DNA from: Testudinibacter aquarius
Lineage (GTDB): Bacteria; Pseudomonadota; Gammaproteobacteria; Enterobacterales; Pasteurellaceae
Assembly: GCF_004342725.1 (NCBI RefSeq)
Contig: NZ_SMCP01000002.1
Location: forward strand, 1 to 64,000
Direction: 5' to 3'
DNA length: 64,000 bases
Below the pieces are notes generated by a model, which was not told the DNA's origin, made no database searches, and saw only the letters and a list, made by a program, of their open reading frames with translations. Made by a program: the position numbers and the translations under genes. Of the stretch, positions 1 through 8,025 are shown in pieces; position 1 is the stretch's first letter; every line of letters begins with the position of its first letter.

Positions 1-159
1 CAAAGCGAAAAAAATTGCATTAACGGCATGTATGCGGAAACTGTTAACCATTATCAATGCGTTAGTAAAACGTAATGAGAAATGGGACGCTACACGCCAT
101 TTATCCACAGTATCTGTGGGTTAAAAATGTGTTTCCAAAAAAACAGGAAACACAGTTGC
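1..159 (+). mobile_element. Right end of an IS110-type insertion sequence
   Basis: The transposase stop at 122-124 is followed by a perfect 9-bp inverted repeat (128-136 with 146-154, TGTGTTTCC and its complement, loop of nine bases). From 160 onward the sequence matches, on the opposite strand, a segment found again at 6402-6437. The simplest reading is that the element ends near 155-160 and the repeat is its target. The non-coding right end would then be only about 35 bp, which fits the IS110 subgroup, where the bridge RNA is encoded in the long left end, rather than the IS1111 subgroup. The boundary is inferred, not proven. Confidence 0.55.
2..124 (+). CDS. IS110-family transposase, C-terminal end (cut by window edge)
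   Basis: An open frame enters from the left edge and gives 40 residues before TAA at 122-124. It reads as the C-terminal tail of an IS110/IS116/IS902 transposase: an alanine-rich helix with a CMRKLLTIINALVKR run, a K-W-D triplet and a short basic end. In this family the C-terminal half carries the Tnp domain with the catalytic serine that works with the N-terminal RuvC-like DEDD domain; neither active site lies inside the window. Whether the full gene is intact cannot be judged here. Assignment rests on the tail only, so the subgroup is open. Confidence 0.72.
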   Translation, partial: KAKKIALTACMRKLLTIINALVKRNEKWDATRHLSTVSVG

Positions 160-195
160 TACCTTGCCTCATCAAATATCTTTGTCAATAATCTG
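160..195 (-). repeat. 36-bp repeat, copy A (flank of the IS end)
   Basis: Read on the minus strand, this stretch matches 6402-6437 at 34 of 36 positions. The shared core is CAAAGATATTTGATGAGGCAA. Homology stops abruptly at the IS side, which marks the probable insertion junction. Confidence 0.8.
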
Positions 196-223
196 AAACC
201 GCACTTTAAGGTGCGGTTTTTTT
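196..223 (+). terminator. Inverted uptake-sequence hairpin with T-run
   Basis: AAACCGCAC and GTGCGGTTT form a 9-bp stem around a six-base loop, followed on the plus strand by a run of Ts. This is a typical Pasteurellaceae terminator built from two opposed uptake sequences. It faces transcription leaving the insertion sequence and lies just beyond the stop of the convergent receptor gene. Confidence 0.75.
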
Positions 224-243
224 AGGTTGGACGCTAGGTTTAA

Positions 244-2304
244 TTAGAACTGGTAGTTAATACCAACACGAATATCACGTCCTGCGCCGGCTAACGTTTC
301 ACCACGTTGGGTATGCGGATAATAAAACTTATTGAACGCATTGTTCACCGCAAAGTTGACATTCATCTTATCATTGCTGAACGGTTTCCAGTTGATATAG
401 AAATCATGTACGGTATAGCCTTCACGTTTTACCGGGGTACTGCTTTCACGCACCAAGACTGAACCTTCTGCATCTTCAACCGTGCGGTTGCGCCAGCCCA
501 GTTCAAGATCCGGCTGCATAAAGCGGTAGGCTAAAGAAGCTGTCCAAGTGCGCCCCACTTGCACCGCAAATTCCGGATTGGAACTGAGCAAGTTGTCTTT
601 GTGGGTATCATAGATTCTTGGTTTGCTTTCTGCCACACCAACACGTGCGGTAAAGCCTTCCAACCGATACGCTGCACTCAGTTCATAGCCGTGATTTTTA
701 ATATAACCGGCATTCACGGTCTCTTTGATCGAATTTTCACCCGAACCGTGTCTGTCTTGTGGATTGGCAATCGCATCGTTGATTTTTTGCCAGAAATAAC
801 TACCTGCCAATGAGAAATTGCCGTTATCATAGTTAAAGCCGATTTCAGTATTGCGTGCACGTTCAGCCACCGTACCATCAGCAATGCTGATCACACCACG
901 TTTACCGTGCGTCAGCAACGCATCGTATAAACGCGGGCTACGGGAAGCATAGTTATGATCAACACTGAAGCTCAAGCTGTCCAGCGGCTGCCAGATCAAA
1001 CCAATGCTTGGATTAAGACGTCCGTCAGAGGCTGATTTGCCATCGGTGGTTTTCACTTTGAAATAGTCGTAACGCAAACCGGTGGTCAAGGTGAAATCAC
1101 CTAAGGTGCTGATTGCTTCTAAATAGGTGCCGACATCAGTTTTTTTCGGTTCACCTAATGTATAGAACCAGTTCAAGAAAGCGTGCGGGGTAATTTTTTG
1201 ATCACGATAGTTGACACCGTATTTCAACAGCACATTTTCACCAATCGGCGAGTCAAAATTCACGTTGGCGCCACGGGTTTCAATTTTAGTTTTGGTCGGT
1301 CCTGCAATATTGCCGCAATAGCCACAACCGGCATCATCAGCTGAATAACGATGGTTTTGCATAACGTAAACATTAGACGTTAATTGGCTGATAAAGCCCA
1401 GATTTTTTGCAGTCCACTCCAGATTGGTATTTTTCAGCGTGGTTTCACGATAAGCCGGCGCTTGACGACTTATCGTCAATGCTCGTCCACCAGCATCTGG
1501 AGGAGCTGTAACAGTAAACTCTTCTCGCACGGTACGCACACCACGATGTTGATCTTGCATATGACTTAACGCCAAGCGATGATCGCCAAAAGTCGCACCC
1601 AATTTAATCATATAGTTACGTTTATCCAAGCCGCTGTAAGGCACGGTTTCTCCACCGTCAATATTCTTATAGCCTCGACCCGGTTTGTAATTTTCTTCAT
1701 CAGTGCGGTTAAATGAAAATAACGCATCAAAATTACCCGATTTACCAAATAATGCCCCGCCATAAGAGTGACCTTCATTGCTGGAATAACCGCCGTTCAG
1801 TTTGAAACCGTAATCACGATCGCTATTTTTTAACAGATCCAGCGCATCAACTGTTTTGGTGATAATTGCGCCGTTGGTTGCGCCGATCCCGGCACTGGCT
1901 GAACCCGCACCTTTTTGTACCGACACGCTTTTCAATAATGACGGATCAACGATAAAGCGGCCTTGATGGTATAACACTTGACTGTCGGAATAGGCATTGT
2001 CAATTTTGATATCGACTGAGTTTTGCCCCATGCCACGAATCGTCAGAAATTGTGATGTACCGTTGCCGCCACCAAACGCAATCGACGGCTCTTCCACCAG
2101 CAGTCCGCGTAAATCGGTTTCAGTGTGCTCATCTTTCTCTTGTTCCGTCACTACGTTAGTTTCAATCTTGGTTCCTTGACGATCTGTGACCACAATCTCA
2201 TCTAGCATTTGGTTTGACGTATTGGTATCTGCCAAAGTGGATGTTGCTGCCAGTGCGCCTAATACTGCCAGACTGACATAGGTTAGCTTAAACTTGTTAG
2301 ACAT
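244..2304 (-). CDS. TonB-dependent outer-membrane receptor
   Basis: This is a 686-residue outer-membrane receptor of the TonB-dependent class, which imports iron complexes, haem or other scarce ligands using energy from TonB-ExbBD. Residues 1-25 form a signal peptide ending in a TLA cleavage site, and a TonB box (DEIVV) follows at about 35-39. A plug domain spans roughly 55-160 (TIRGMGQNS, then QKGAG). A beta-barrel follows and ends in the terminal aromatic residue expected of such proteins (NYQF). A CGYC pair at about residue 326 probably forms a disulfide in an extracellular loop. The substrate is not recognisable from sequence; haem or another iron source is a guess from the family and the possible Fur site upstream. 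Confidence 0.9.
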   Translation of the reverse strand: MSNKFKLTYVSLAVLGALAATSTLADTNTSNQMLDEIVVTDRQGTKIETNVVTEQEKDEHTETDLRGLLVEEPSIAFGGGNGTSQFLTIRGMGQNSVDIKIDNAYSDSQVLYHQGRFIVDPSLLKSVSVQKGAGSASAGIGATNGAIITKTVDALDLLKNSDRDYGFKLNGGYSSNEGHSYGGALFGKSGNFDALFSFNRTDEENYKPGRGYKNIDGGETVPYSGLDKRNYMIKLGATFGDHRLALSHMQDQHRGVRTVREEFTVTAPPDAGGRALTISRQAPAYRETTLKNTNLEWTAKNLGFISQLTSNVYVMQNHRYSADDAGCGYCGNIAGPTKTKIETRGANVNFDSPIGENVLLKYGVNYRDQKITPHAFLNWFYTLGEPKKTDVGTYLEAISTLGDFTLTTGLRYDYFKVKTTDGKSASDGRLNPSIGLIWQPLDSLSFSVDHNYASRSPRLYDALLTHGKRGVISIADGTVAERARNTEIGFNYDNGNFSLAGSYFWQKINDAIANPQDRHGSGENSIKETVNAGYIKNHGYELSAAYRLEGFTARVGVAESKPRIYDTHKDNLLSSNPEFAVQVGRTWTASLAYRFMQPDLELGWRNRTVEDAEGSVLVRESSTPVKREGYTVHDFYINWKPFSNDKMNVNFAVNNAFNKFYYPHTQRGETLAGAGRDIRVGINYQF

Positions 2305-2418
2305 GTTGATATTTCCTTAGAGTTATTCATTTTAATCCAGTGTAGAAAATCGCTATCCTGCTAGCAATGTTGCTAAAAGAATCCTAAATCTACAAACTTA
2401 CTGCAAAAATGCCGGAAA

Positions 2419-2447
2419 ATTATAACACTCAGGTCATGAGAAAGTAA
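2419..2447 (-). promoter_or_regulatory. Candidate sigma-70 promoter of the TonB receptor
   Basis: On the minus strand a perfect TATAAT occupies 2419-2424 and TTACTT occupies 2442-2447, separated by 17 bp. This leaves an untranslated leader of roughly 105 bases before the receptor ATG at 2304. Confidence 0.55.
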
Positions 2448-2448
2448 A

Positions 2449-2463
2449 TGATATTTGTTCTCA
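2449..2463 (-). promoter_or_regulatory. Candidate Fur box
   Basis: TGATATTTGTTCTCA matches 11 of the 14 defined positions of the 7-1-7 Fur core TGATAATNATTATCA. It sits directly upstream of the -35 element of the receptor promoter. Iron repression of a TonB receptor would be usual, but the match is imperfect and rests on one site. Confidence 0.42.
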
Positions 2464-2486
2464 AAATTAACTTATATTTCAACTTT

Positions 2487-2532
2487 AAAAAAAACGAAAC
2501 CGCACTTTACCATTTGAAGGTAAAGTGCGGTT
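2487..2532 (-). terminator. Inverted uptake-sequence terminator after corB
   Basis: AACCGCACTTTACC (2498-2511) pairs perfectly with 2519-2532 around a seven-base loop. On the minus strand the stem is followed by a run of eight Ts, so it terminates the gene ending at 2565. Confidence 0.85.
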
Positions 2533-2564
2533 AAAAATAATATTACAGATGTAAAAACAATCGC

Positions 2565-3863
2565 TTAGGTTTTGATCTTTTCTGCGCTAGTGCCTTTACG
2601 TACCACTTTGGCTTGTTTCACCATATTATCGGAAACTTCAATAATCGTAATCAACAAACCCTCTATTTCACACACCGTTCCTGCTACCGGAATCTCTTCC
2701 AAATGCTCTAGAATCAGACCGTTGAAAGTGCGCGGCCCCTCGGTGCTGAGCTCCCAGCCGAACAGCTTATTCAGATCACGAATATTCGCCTGTCCATCAA
2801 TCAATACTGAACCGTCAGACTGCTCGCTGACCTCCTCTTCAATCGATGGTGTCATCGAAGTGGTAAATTCACCGACGATCTCTTCCAAAATATCTTCTAA
2901 CGTAATCAAACCTTTCAGATCGCCGTATTCATCTACCACCAACCCGATCCGCTCTTTGTTGGTTTTAAAATTCAACAACTGAGTATTCAGCGGCGTGCCT
3001 TCGGGAATAAAATAGATTTCATCTGCCGCCCGCACCAAAGTCTCTTTGTTGAATTCATTTTTATCCAACATCAAACGGTAGGCTTCCCTCACGCGCAGCA
3101 TACCCAGCACATTTTCGTCCATGTTGCCTTTATACAACACCACTCGACTGTGCGCTGCATGGTTGAGCTGGCGCATAATCGCTTTCCAATCGTCGTCAAG
3201 GTCAATACCGCCGATATCATTGCGCGGCACCATGATGTCATCAACCGTTACTTGTTCCAAATCCAGAATTGAAAGCAGCATGTCTTGGTGCGCCGACGGA
3301 ATAAATTTCCCCGATTCATGCACAATGCTGCGCAGCTCTTCCTGGCTAATGCTGTGGTGTGCCTTATGGTCGGTTTTGATCCCCAGCAGCTTAATCAACA
3401 GTTTGGTAAAAAAGTTAATGAAATAGACTAGTGGCAGCGAGATTTTCAATAATAGCGTCAGCAAGTGACTGGTGGTAAACCCTACTTTTTCCGGATACAT
3501 CGCCGCCAAGGTCTTCGGCAGAATTTCAGAAAATACCAACATCACAAAGGTCAACGCACCGGTCGCAATCGCGACCCCGGCATCACCGAACAATCGCATT
3601 CCGATAATCGTCGAAATGGCAGAGGCGGCAATATTCACCATGTTGTTGAAAATTAACACTAGACCCAGCAGGGTATCGGTACGTTTAAGCAGGTTTTCCG
3701 CTTTTCTGGCACCAGAGTGCCCTTGCCCGGCAAGGTAACGCATACGATAGCGGTTGAGTGAAAGCAGACCGGTTTCCGAACCGGAGAAGTAGGCAGAACA
3801 AATAAGTAGTACAATTAAAGCGATAAACAGCGTACTAAGGGGGATACTGTCCAAAGAGATCAT
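2565..3863 (-). CDS. corB: CNNM/CorC-type inner-membrane transporter with CBS pair (YfjD/CorB family)
   Basis: This 432-residue membrane protein belongs to the DUF21/CNNM family linked to magnesium and cobalt transport or resistance. The N-terminal 185 residues form the CNNM transmembrane domain, with a SGSETGLLSLNR motif near residue 28 and helices near 8-30, 60-82, 90-115 and 130-155. A pair of CBS domains follows at about 205-330 (IMVPRNDI, later VDEYGDLKGLITLEDI). A C-terminal CorC/HlyC domain lies at about 345-425. It follows ypjD on the same strand, as yfjD follows ypjD in E. coli, next to divergent ffh. Ion specificity is not established by sequence. Confidence 0.88.
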   Translation of the reverse strand: MISLDSIPLSTLFIALIVLLICSAYFSGSETGLLSLNRYRMRYLAGQGHSGARKAENLLKRTDTLLGLVLIFNNMVNIAASAISTIIGMRLFGDAGVAIATGALTFVMLVFSEILPKTLAAMYPEKVGFTTSHLLTLLLKISLPLVYFINFFTKLLIKLLGIKTDHKAHHSISQEELRSIVHESGKFIPSAHQDMLLSILDLEQVTVDDIMVPRNDIGGIDLDDDWKAIMRQLNHAAHSRVVLYKGNMDENVLGMLRVREAYRLMLDKNEFNKETLVRAADEIYFIPEGTPLNTQLLNFKTNKERIGLVVDEYGDLKGLITLEDILEEIVGEFTTSMTPSIEEEVSEQSDGSVLIDGQANIRDLNKLFGWELSTEGPRTFNGLILEHLEEIPVAGTVCEIEGLLITIIEVSDNMVKQAKVVRKGTSAEKIKT

Positions 3864-3941
3864 CCTTCCGTTAACAAATCATCCCGAAAAGTGCGGTTCC
3901 GACGGTGTCCATTTTGAGTTCAACCGCACTTTCGGACTTTG

Positions 3942-4751
3942 CTATAGCACTGTCAGAAAAGTCCGACTGCCGAAATAAGCAATAGTGAGTAAGATCATAC
4001 CTGAAATTGTATAAATTAGCACCCTCTTTCCGCGCCAATGCAGTTTGCGATGTCCGATCAGCAGCAATCCGAACACAATCCAAGCCAAAAACGAAAAAAT
4101 CGCCTTTTGAATCTGCTCCGGTGCAAAGAAATTATGCAGCGACAGCGCACCACTCAGCAACGCCAATGTCAGCAACAGCTCCCCAATACACAAAATCTTG
4201 AAAAACTGGCGTTCGACACTCATTAATGACGGAATCATCGGTGAAAACACCACTTTCTTGCTTTTCAATTTTTTATCCAGCCAACTCAGCTGAAATACAT
4301 ACAACAGCGCAATAAAACAGACGGCATAAGAGAGCAGCGCCAAGGTAATATGGACCAAAAGTGCGGTGTTATCCTGCAAATAGGCTACCACATGCCCCGG
4401 AATCAACACACCGACCAGAATACCGATGATCGCAAAGCTGTATACCATCGGCAGCAAAAACCATAACGTATTCAAATGCGACAGCGCCATCGTCACCAAC
4501 AGCACAATCAACAGCGTCATCAAATTCAGAATATTCAACAGGGTAAAATTCAGCCCGTCACCGCCGGCCACAAACAATTGTTGAATAAAAACTCCGTGCA
4601 GCAGCAGCGCCACCGCCGAGCTGATGATAAAACGGCTACGCTTAGGAATTGTTGCCTTCTCGCCGCCGCTTTGCGCCTGCAACAACTGCGGCAAGAGGGT
4701 GAAAGTACAGATTAAATAAGCGACAATCGCTAATCCGGCAGATAAATACAT
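3942..4751 (-). CDS. ypjD: YpjD-type inner-membrane protein, cytochrome c assembly (CcmC-like) superfamily
   Basis: This 269-residue integral membrane protein has about eight hydrophobic helices and the conserved LLVHITLALLSYA and MSVERQ segments of the YpjD family, distantly related to CcmC/CcsA haem-handling proteins. The closing sequence AYFGSRTFL matches the E. coli protein in kind. The ATG at 4751 is chosen because the membrane segment begins at once; an upstream ATG at 4787 would add 12 polar residues. The ffh / ypjD / corB arrangement matches E. coli. Between ypjD and corB two opposed uptake words (about 3891-3934) form an imperfect hairpin. The precise function is unknown; a link to metal-ion homeostasis through corB is an inference from position. 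Confidence 0.82.
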   Translation of the reverse strand: MYLSAGLAIVAYLICTFTLLPQLLQAQSGGEKATIPKRSRFIISSAVALLLHGVFIQQLFVAGGDGLNFTLLNILNLMTLLIVLLVTMALSHLNTLWFLLPMVYSFAIIGILVGVLIPGHVVAYLQDNTALLVHITLALLSYAVCFIALLYVFQLSWLDKKLKSKKVVFSPMIPSLMSVERQFFKILCIGELLLTLALLSGALSLHNFFAPEQIQKAIFSFLAWIVFGLLLIGHRKLHWRGKRVLIYTISGMILLTIAYFGSRTFLTVL

Positions 4752-4993
4752 GGCTGATATCTCTTTTTGGTAATACTCAGACCGCACTTATAAAAAAATA
4801 AGCGCGGAAATAATGCTGCAACTCACTTTTATTGATAACTATTCCGCTTGAAAGTATCAGTTTTGTCCTCATTTTTCTACTACAAAATGGTTTAAGCGTG
4901 AAAATAAAACGAAATCTTGTATAATCGACACTATCTTTGCGCTATTCACGCAGCAATCCAGTCTAAAGTGCGGTATTTACCACAGGAATTATT

Positions 4994-6373
4994 ATGTTTG
5001 AAAATTTATCTGATCGTCTCTCCCATACCCTACGCAGTATCCGCGGACGTGCGCGTTTAACCGAAGACAATATCAAAGACACCCTGCGTGAAGTACGCAT
5101 GGCATTGCTCGAAGCCGATGTTGCCTTGCCTGTGGTGCGCGAATTTATCAATAAGGTCAAAGAACGTGCCGTTGGGGTTGAAGTCAATAAAAGTCTGACA
5201 CCGGGGCAAGAATTTGTCAAAATCGTCCAAAGCGAGCTGGAAGCTGCAATGGGCGAAGCCAACGAAACCTTAAACCTTGCCACGCAGCCGCCGGCGGTGA
5301 TTTTGATGGCGGGTTTGCAAGGGGCGGGGAAAACCACCAGCGTCGGCAAACTGGCAAAATTTTTGCGCGAACGCCACAAGAAAAAGGTGTTGGTGGTCTC
5401 TGCCGACGTTTACCGCCCGGCGGCGATTAAGCAATTGGAAACCTTAGCCGAAACCGTAAAAGTGGATTTCTTTCCGTCCGACACCAGCCAAAGTGCGGTG
5501 CACATTGCCAAAACCGCACTGGCACACGCCAAACTGAAATTCTATGACGTGTTGATCGTCGATACTGCCGGTCGCTTGCATGTTGACAGCGAAATGATGG
5601 ACGAAATCAAACAAGTCCACGCTGCTTTGAATCCAATCGAAACCTTATTCACTGTGGATGCGATGACCGGGCAAGACGCTGCCAACACCGCCAAAGCCTT
5701 TAACGAAGCCTTGCCGCTGACCGGGGTGATCCTAACCAAAGTCGATGGCGACGCACGTGGTGGTGCGGCATTATCGATTCGCCAAATCACCGGCAAGCCG
5801 ATTAAATTCCTCGGTATGGGCGAAAAAACCGACGCGCTGGAACCATTCTATCCGGATCGGGTTGCTTCACGTATTCTCGGCATGGGCGATGTGCTGTCGC
5901 TGATCGAAGATCTAGAACGCTCGGTGGATAAAGAAAAAGCCGAAAAAATGGCGCAGAAATTCAAAAAAGGCGACGATTTCAGCTTAGAAGATTTTCGTGA
6001 GCAACTGATCGAGATGAAAAAAATGGGCGGTATGATGACGATGCTAGAAAAACTGCCCGGCGCCAAAAACCTGCCAGATCACATCAAAGGACAGGTAGAC
6101 GATAAAATGTTCAACAAAATGGAGGCGATGATCAACTCAATGACTTTCAAAGAGCGGCAGAATCCCGACCTCATCAAAGGCTCACGCAAACGCCGGATTG
6201 CACTCGGTTCCGGTACGCAGGTGCAAGACTTGAACAAAATGTTGAAACAATTTACCGAAATGCAACGCATGATGAAAAAAATGCGCAAAGGCGGCATGGC
6301 GAAAATGATGAAGGGCATGAAAGGCATGATGGGCGGCGGCATGGGCGGCATCGGCAACATGTTCAGACGTTAA
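4994..6373 (+). CDS. ffh: Signal recognition particle GTPase Ffh (SRP54)
   Basis: Ffh binds signal peptides of nascent membrane and secreted proteins and, with 4.5S RNA, docks ribosomes to FtsY. The 459-residue protein has the N helical bundle (1-90), the G domain with P-loop GLQGAGKTT near 105, DTAGR near 190 and TKVDGDARGG near 248. It ends in the methionine-rich M domain (about 330-459, many MM and GM pairs), which holds signal peptides and RNA. The start follows a GGAATT ribosome site. A TATAAT at 4920-4925 is a likely -10 box, without a clear -35. The expected downstream neighbour rpsP is absent here; repeats and a gene stump follow instead. Confidence 0.97.
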   Translation: MFENLSDRLSHTLRSIRGRARLTEDNIKDTLREVRMALLEADVALPVVREFINKVKERAVGVEVNKSLTPGQEFVKIVQSELEAAMGEANETLNLATQPPAVILMAGLQGAGKTTSVGKLAKFLRERHKKKVLVVSADVYRPAAIKQLETLAETVKVDFFPSDTSQSAVHIAKTALAHAKLKFYDVLIVDTAGRLHVDSEMMDEIKQVHAALNPIETLFTVDAMTGQDAANTAKAFNEALPLTGVILTKVDGDARGGAALSIRQITGKPIKFLGMGEKTDALEPFYPDRVASRILGMGDVLSLIEDLERSVDKEKAEKMAQKFKKGDDFSLEDFREQLIEMKKMGGMMTMLEKLPGAKNLPDHIKGQVDDKMFNKMEAMINSMTFKERQNPDLIKGSRKRRIALGSGTQVQDLNKMLKQFTEMQRMMKKMRKGGMAKMMKGMKGMMGGGMGGIGNMFRR

Positions 6374-6401
6374 TCGGGCAAGTGCGGTTGCAGACCGCAC
6401 G

Positions 6402-6437
6402 AGATTATTGGCAAAGATATTTGATGAGGCAACGTAG
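6402..6437 (+). repeat. 36-bp repeat, copy B
   Basis: Second copy of the sequence at 160-195 (34 of 36 identical, opposite orientation). Here it is uninterrupted and runs straight into a GTAGGGGCGGAT palindrome, which predicts what should lie on the far side of the IS110 element at the left of the window. Confidence 0.8.
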
Positions 6438-6570
6438 GGGCGGATTGCATCCGCCCGTTTGCGAAGTGCGGTATAAGCACTTAATCAATAAAGGAAAAAT
6501 GCAAAATTCGGTTCGGGTGGATAGTTAATCCGCACCTACATTTACAACATTAATCGTGTATTTTAACCTT
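6434..6570 (+). repeat. Dispersed palindromic repeat with GTAGG...CCTAC ends, copy 1
   Basis: GTAGGGGCGGAT-TGC-ATCCGCCC (6434-6456) forms a hairpin. About 65 bp later comes a second GGGTGGAT...ATCCGCACCTACA hairpin (6513-6540), followed by an AT-rich tail ending in TTTTAA near 6570. The same two hairpins and a similar tail recur at 30897-30989. It does not look coding. Confidence 0.6.
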
Positions 6571-6637
6571 TGTCAGCAGTCTAAGGCGGTTGCAGACCGC
6601 ACTTTGACTTTTAACAGACTGTTTTTTCGGAGCAAGC

Positions 6638-6706
6638 ATGATTCAAATCACCAACCTTGATCATTTGGTATTGACTGTTGCCGATTTACAACACACGTTG
6701 GATTAA
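6638..6706 (+). pseudogene. N-terminal stump of a VOC/glyoxalase-family gene
   Basis: Behind a good ribosome site (CGGAG) an ATG opens a 22-codon frame reading MIQITNLDHLVLTVADLQHTLD, then TAA. This is the characteristic first strand of vicinal-oxygen-chelate (glyoxalase-like) proteins, where xLDHLVLTVxD carries the first metal-ligand histidine; the next residues would normally be a Phe-Tyr pair. The other 100 or so residues are missing, and the convergent phoR gene ends 4 bp further on. Most likely a deletion fused the 5' end of a VOC gene to the phoR region. Confidence 0.75.
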
Positions 6707-6709
6707 AAA

Positions 6710-8014
6710 TCAGCCGTTATTTGTAACCGCCATCTCTTCTATCACCACAAACTCCTCCGGCACAGTAAACGAAAAAATACTACCTTTGCCCGGTTCGCTG
6801 CTGATTTGCAACTGGGTATTCAAATGTGCCAACGCATATTTGACAATCGCCAAGCCGATTCCGCTGCCGCCACTGTCACGACTGCGTGAATCTTCGACCC
6901 GATAAAAACGCTCGGTCAAGTGCGGGATATGCTCCGGCGCAATGCCTTTGCCGTTGTCCTCCACCGCAAAATAAGCGCCCTGTTCCACCCGTTTCCAACT
7001 CACCTTGATCTTATCGCCCTCGGAATGCTTAAGCGCATTATACAGCAGATTAGAAAAGATGCTGTTCAGCTCGGACGGATTGCCTTTCAGCTTCAAGTGC
7101 GGTTCAAATTCCAGCGCAACTTGATGGTTAACATCGGACAATATTTCAGAATCATTTAATAGTAAAGTTAAAATCGCCGGTATATCAACCACTTCTGATT
7201 TCTCATTAGCTGACGACGTTTCGATTTTAATCAACAATGTCAATTGTTGCAGCAGGTTGCTCATGCGCTGCACTTGCTCCTGCATAATCGCTACCGCACG
7301 GGTATGCAGCATTTTCGAGGCTTTGCGATCCTCCAGCATTTCCAGATAGCCTTGCAGCACGGTCAACGGTGTTCTGAGTTCATGATTCAAATTCGACAGA
7401 AATACTTGCCGACTTTGCAACAATTTGATGATTTGGGTAATGTCACGGGCAATCAACATACAATTTTCACCGTCATAACGGTTCAAATTCACTTCGATAT
7501 ATTGATCGTTATTTGGCATCAGCACCAGCGGTGAATTGTGCGGCTGGTTGTCAAAATAGGTTTTAAATTCCGGATAAAAAATCACATTAAACAGATTTTT
7601 CTGGCTTTTCTTATTCCAAAAAAACGAAAACAGCTCTTGAGCGGCATTATTGCACCAATAAATCTGCCCATCTTGCCCGCAAATAATCACCGCATCGGGA
7701 ATAAACTGAATATTTTTATTTAACCGCGACAAAATGCGTAACGTCTTAAACCGTTCTTTGTGAGAACGCCGTTTTTGATATGCCAGCGTTTGCGAAATGC
7801 TTTCCCAGATACCGATTTGATATTTATCGCTGACCCGGTTGCGATCGAGCATTTTCAAAAAATGGGTTTCATTGTAGTGGTGCCAAATCAGCAGTAGCAA
7901 CAACACAAACACAAACCACAATAAAAAAGTGCCGCTGAAATAGCTGAAAAAAGCAGCAATGGTGGTGGCCACCAACAGCTCGATAATCAAATTAAAACAG
8001 GGCATTTTAAACAT
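6710..8014 (-). CDS. phoR: Phosphate regulon sensor histidine kinase PhoR
   Basis: This 434-residue membrane kinase senses phosphate sufficiency through the Pst/PhoU system and phosphorylates or dephosphorylates PhoB. It has two membrane helices at about 8-45, a linker and a PAS domain at about 100-190 (FIPDAVIICGQDGQIYWCN). The HisKA box FLSNLNHELRTPLT carries the phospho-histidine near 215. The HATPase domain shows NLLYNALKHS (N box), VEDNGKGI and GGSGIGLAIV. It lies 11 bp downstream of phoB in the same direction. The usual partner genes pstSCAB, next to phoBR in H. influenzae, are not in this window. Confidence 0.93.
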   Translation of the reverse strand: MFKMPCFNLIIELLVATTIAAFFSYFSGTFLLWFVFVLLLLLIWHHYNETHFLKMLDRNRVSDKYQIGIWESISQTLAYQKRRSHKERFKTLRILSRLNKNIQFIPDAVIICGQDGQIYWCNNAAQELFSFFWNKKSQKNLFNVIFYPEFKTYFDNQPHNSPLVLMPNNDQYIEVNLNRYDGENCMLIARDITQIIKLLQSRQVFLSNLNHELRTPLTVLQGYLEMLEDRKASKMLHTRAVAIMQEQVQRMSNLLQQLTLLIKIETSSANEKSEVVDIPAILTLLLNDSEILSDVNHQVALEFEPHLKLKGNPSELNSIFSNLLYNALKHSEGDKIKVSWKRVEQGAYFAVEDNGKGIAPEHIPHLTERFYRVEDSRSRDSGGSGIGLAIVKYALAHLNTQLQISSEPGKGSIFSFTVPEEFVVIEEMAVTNNG

Positions 8015-8025
8015 GCTGTACGTCC

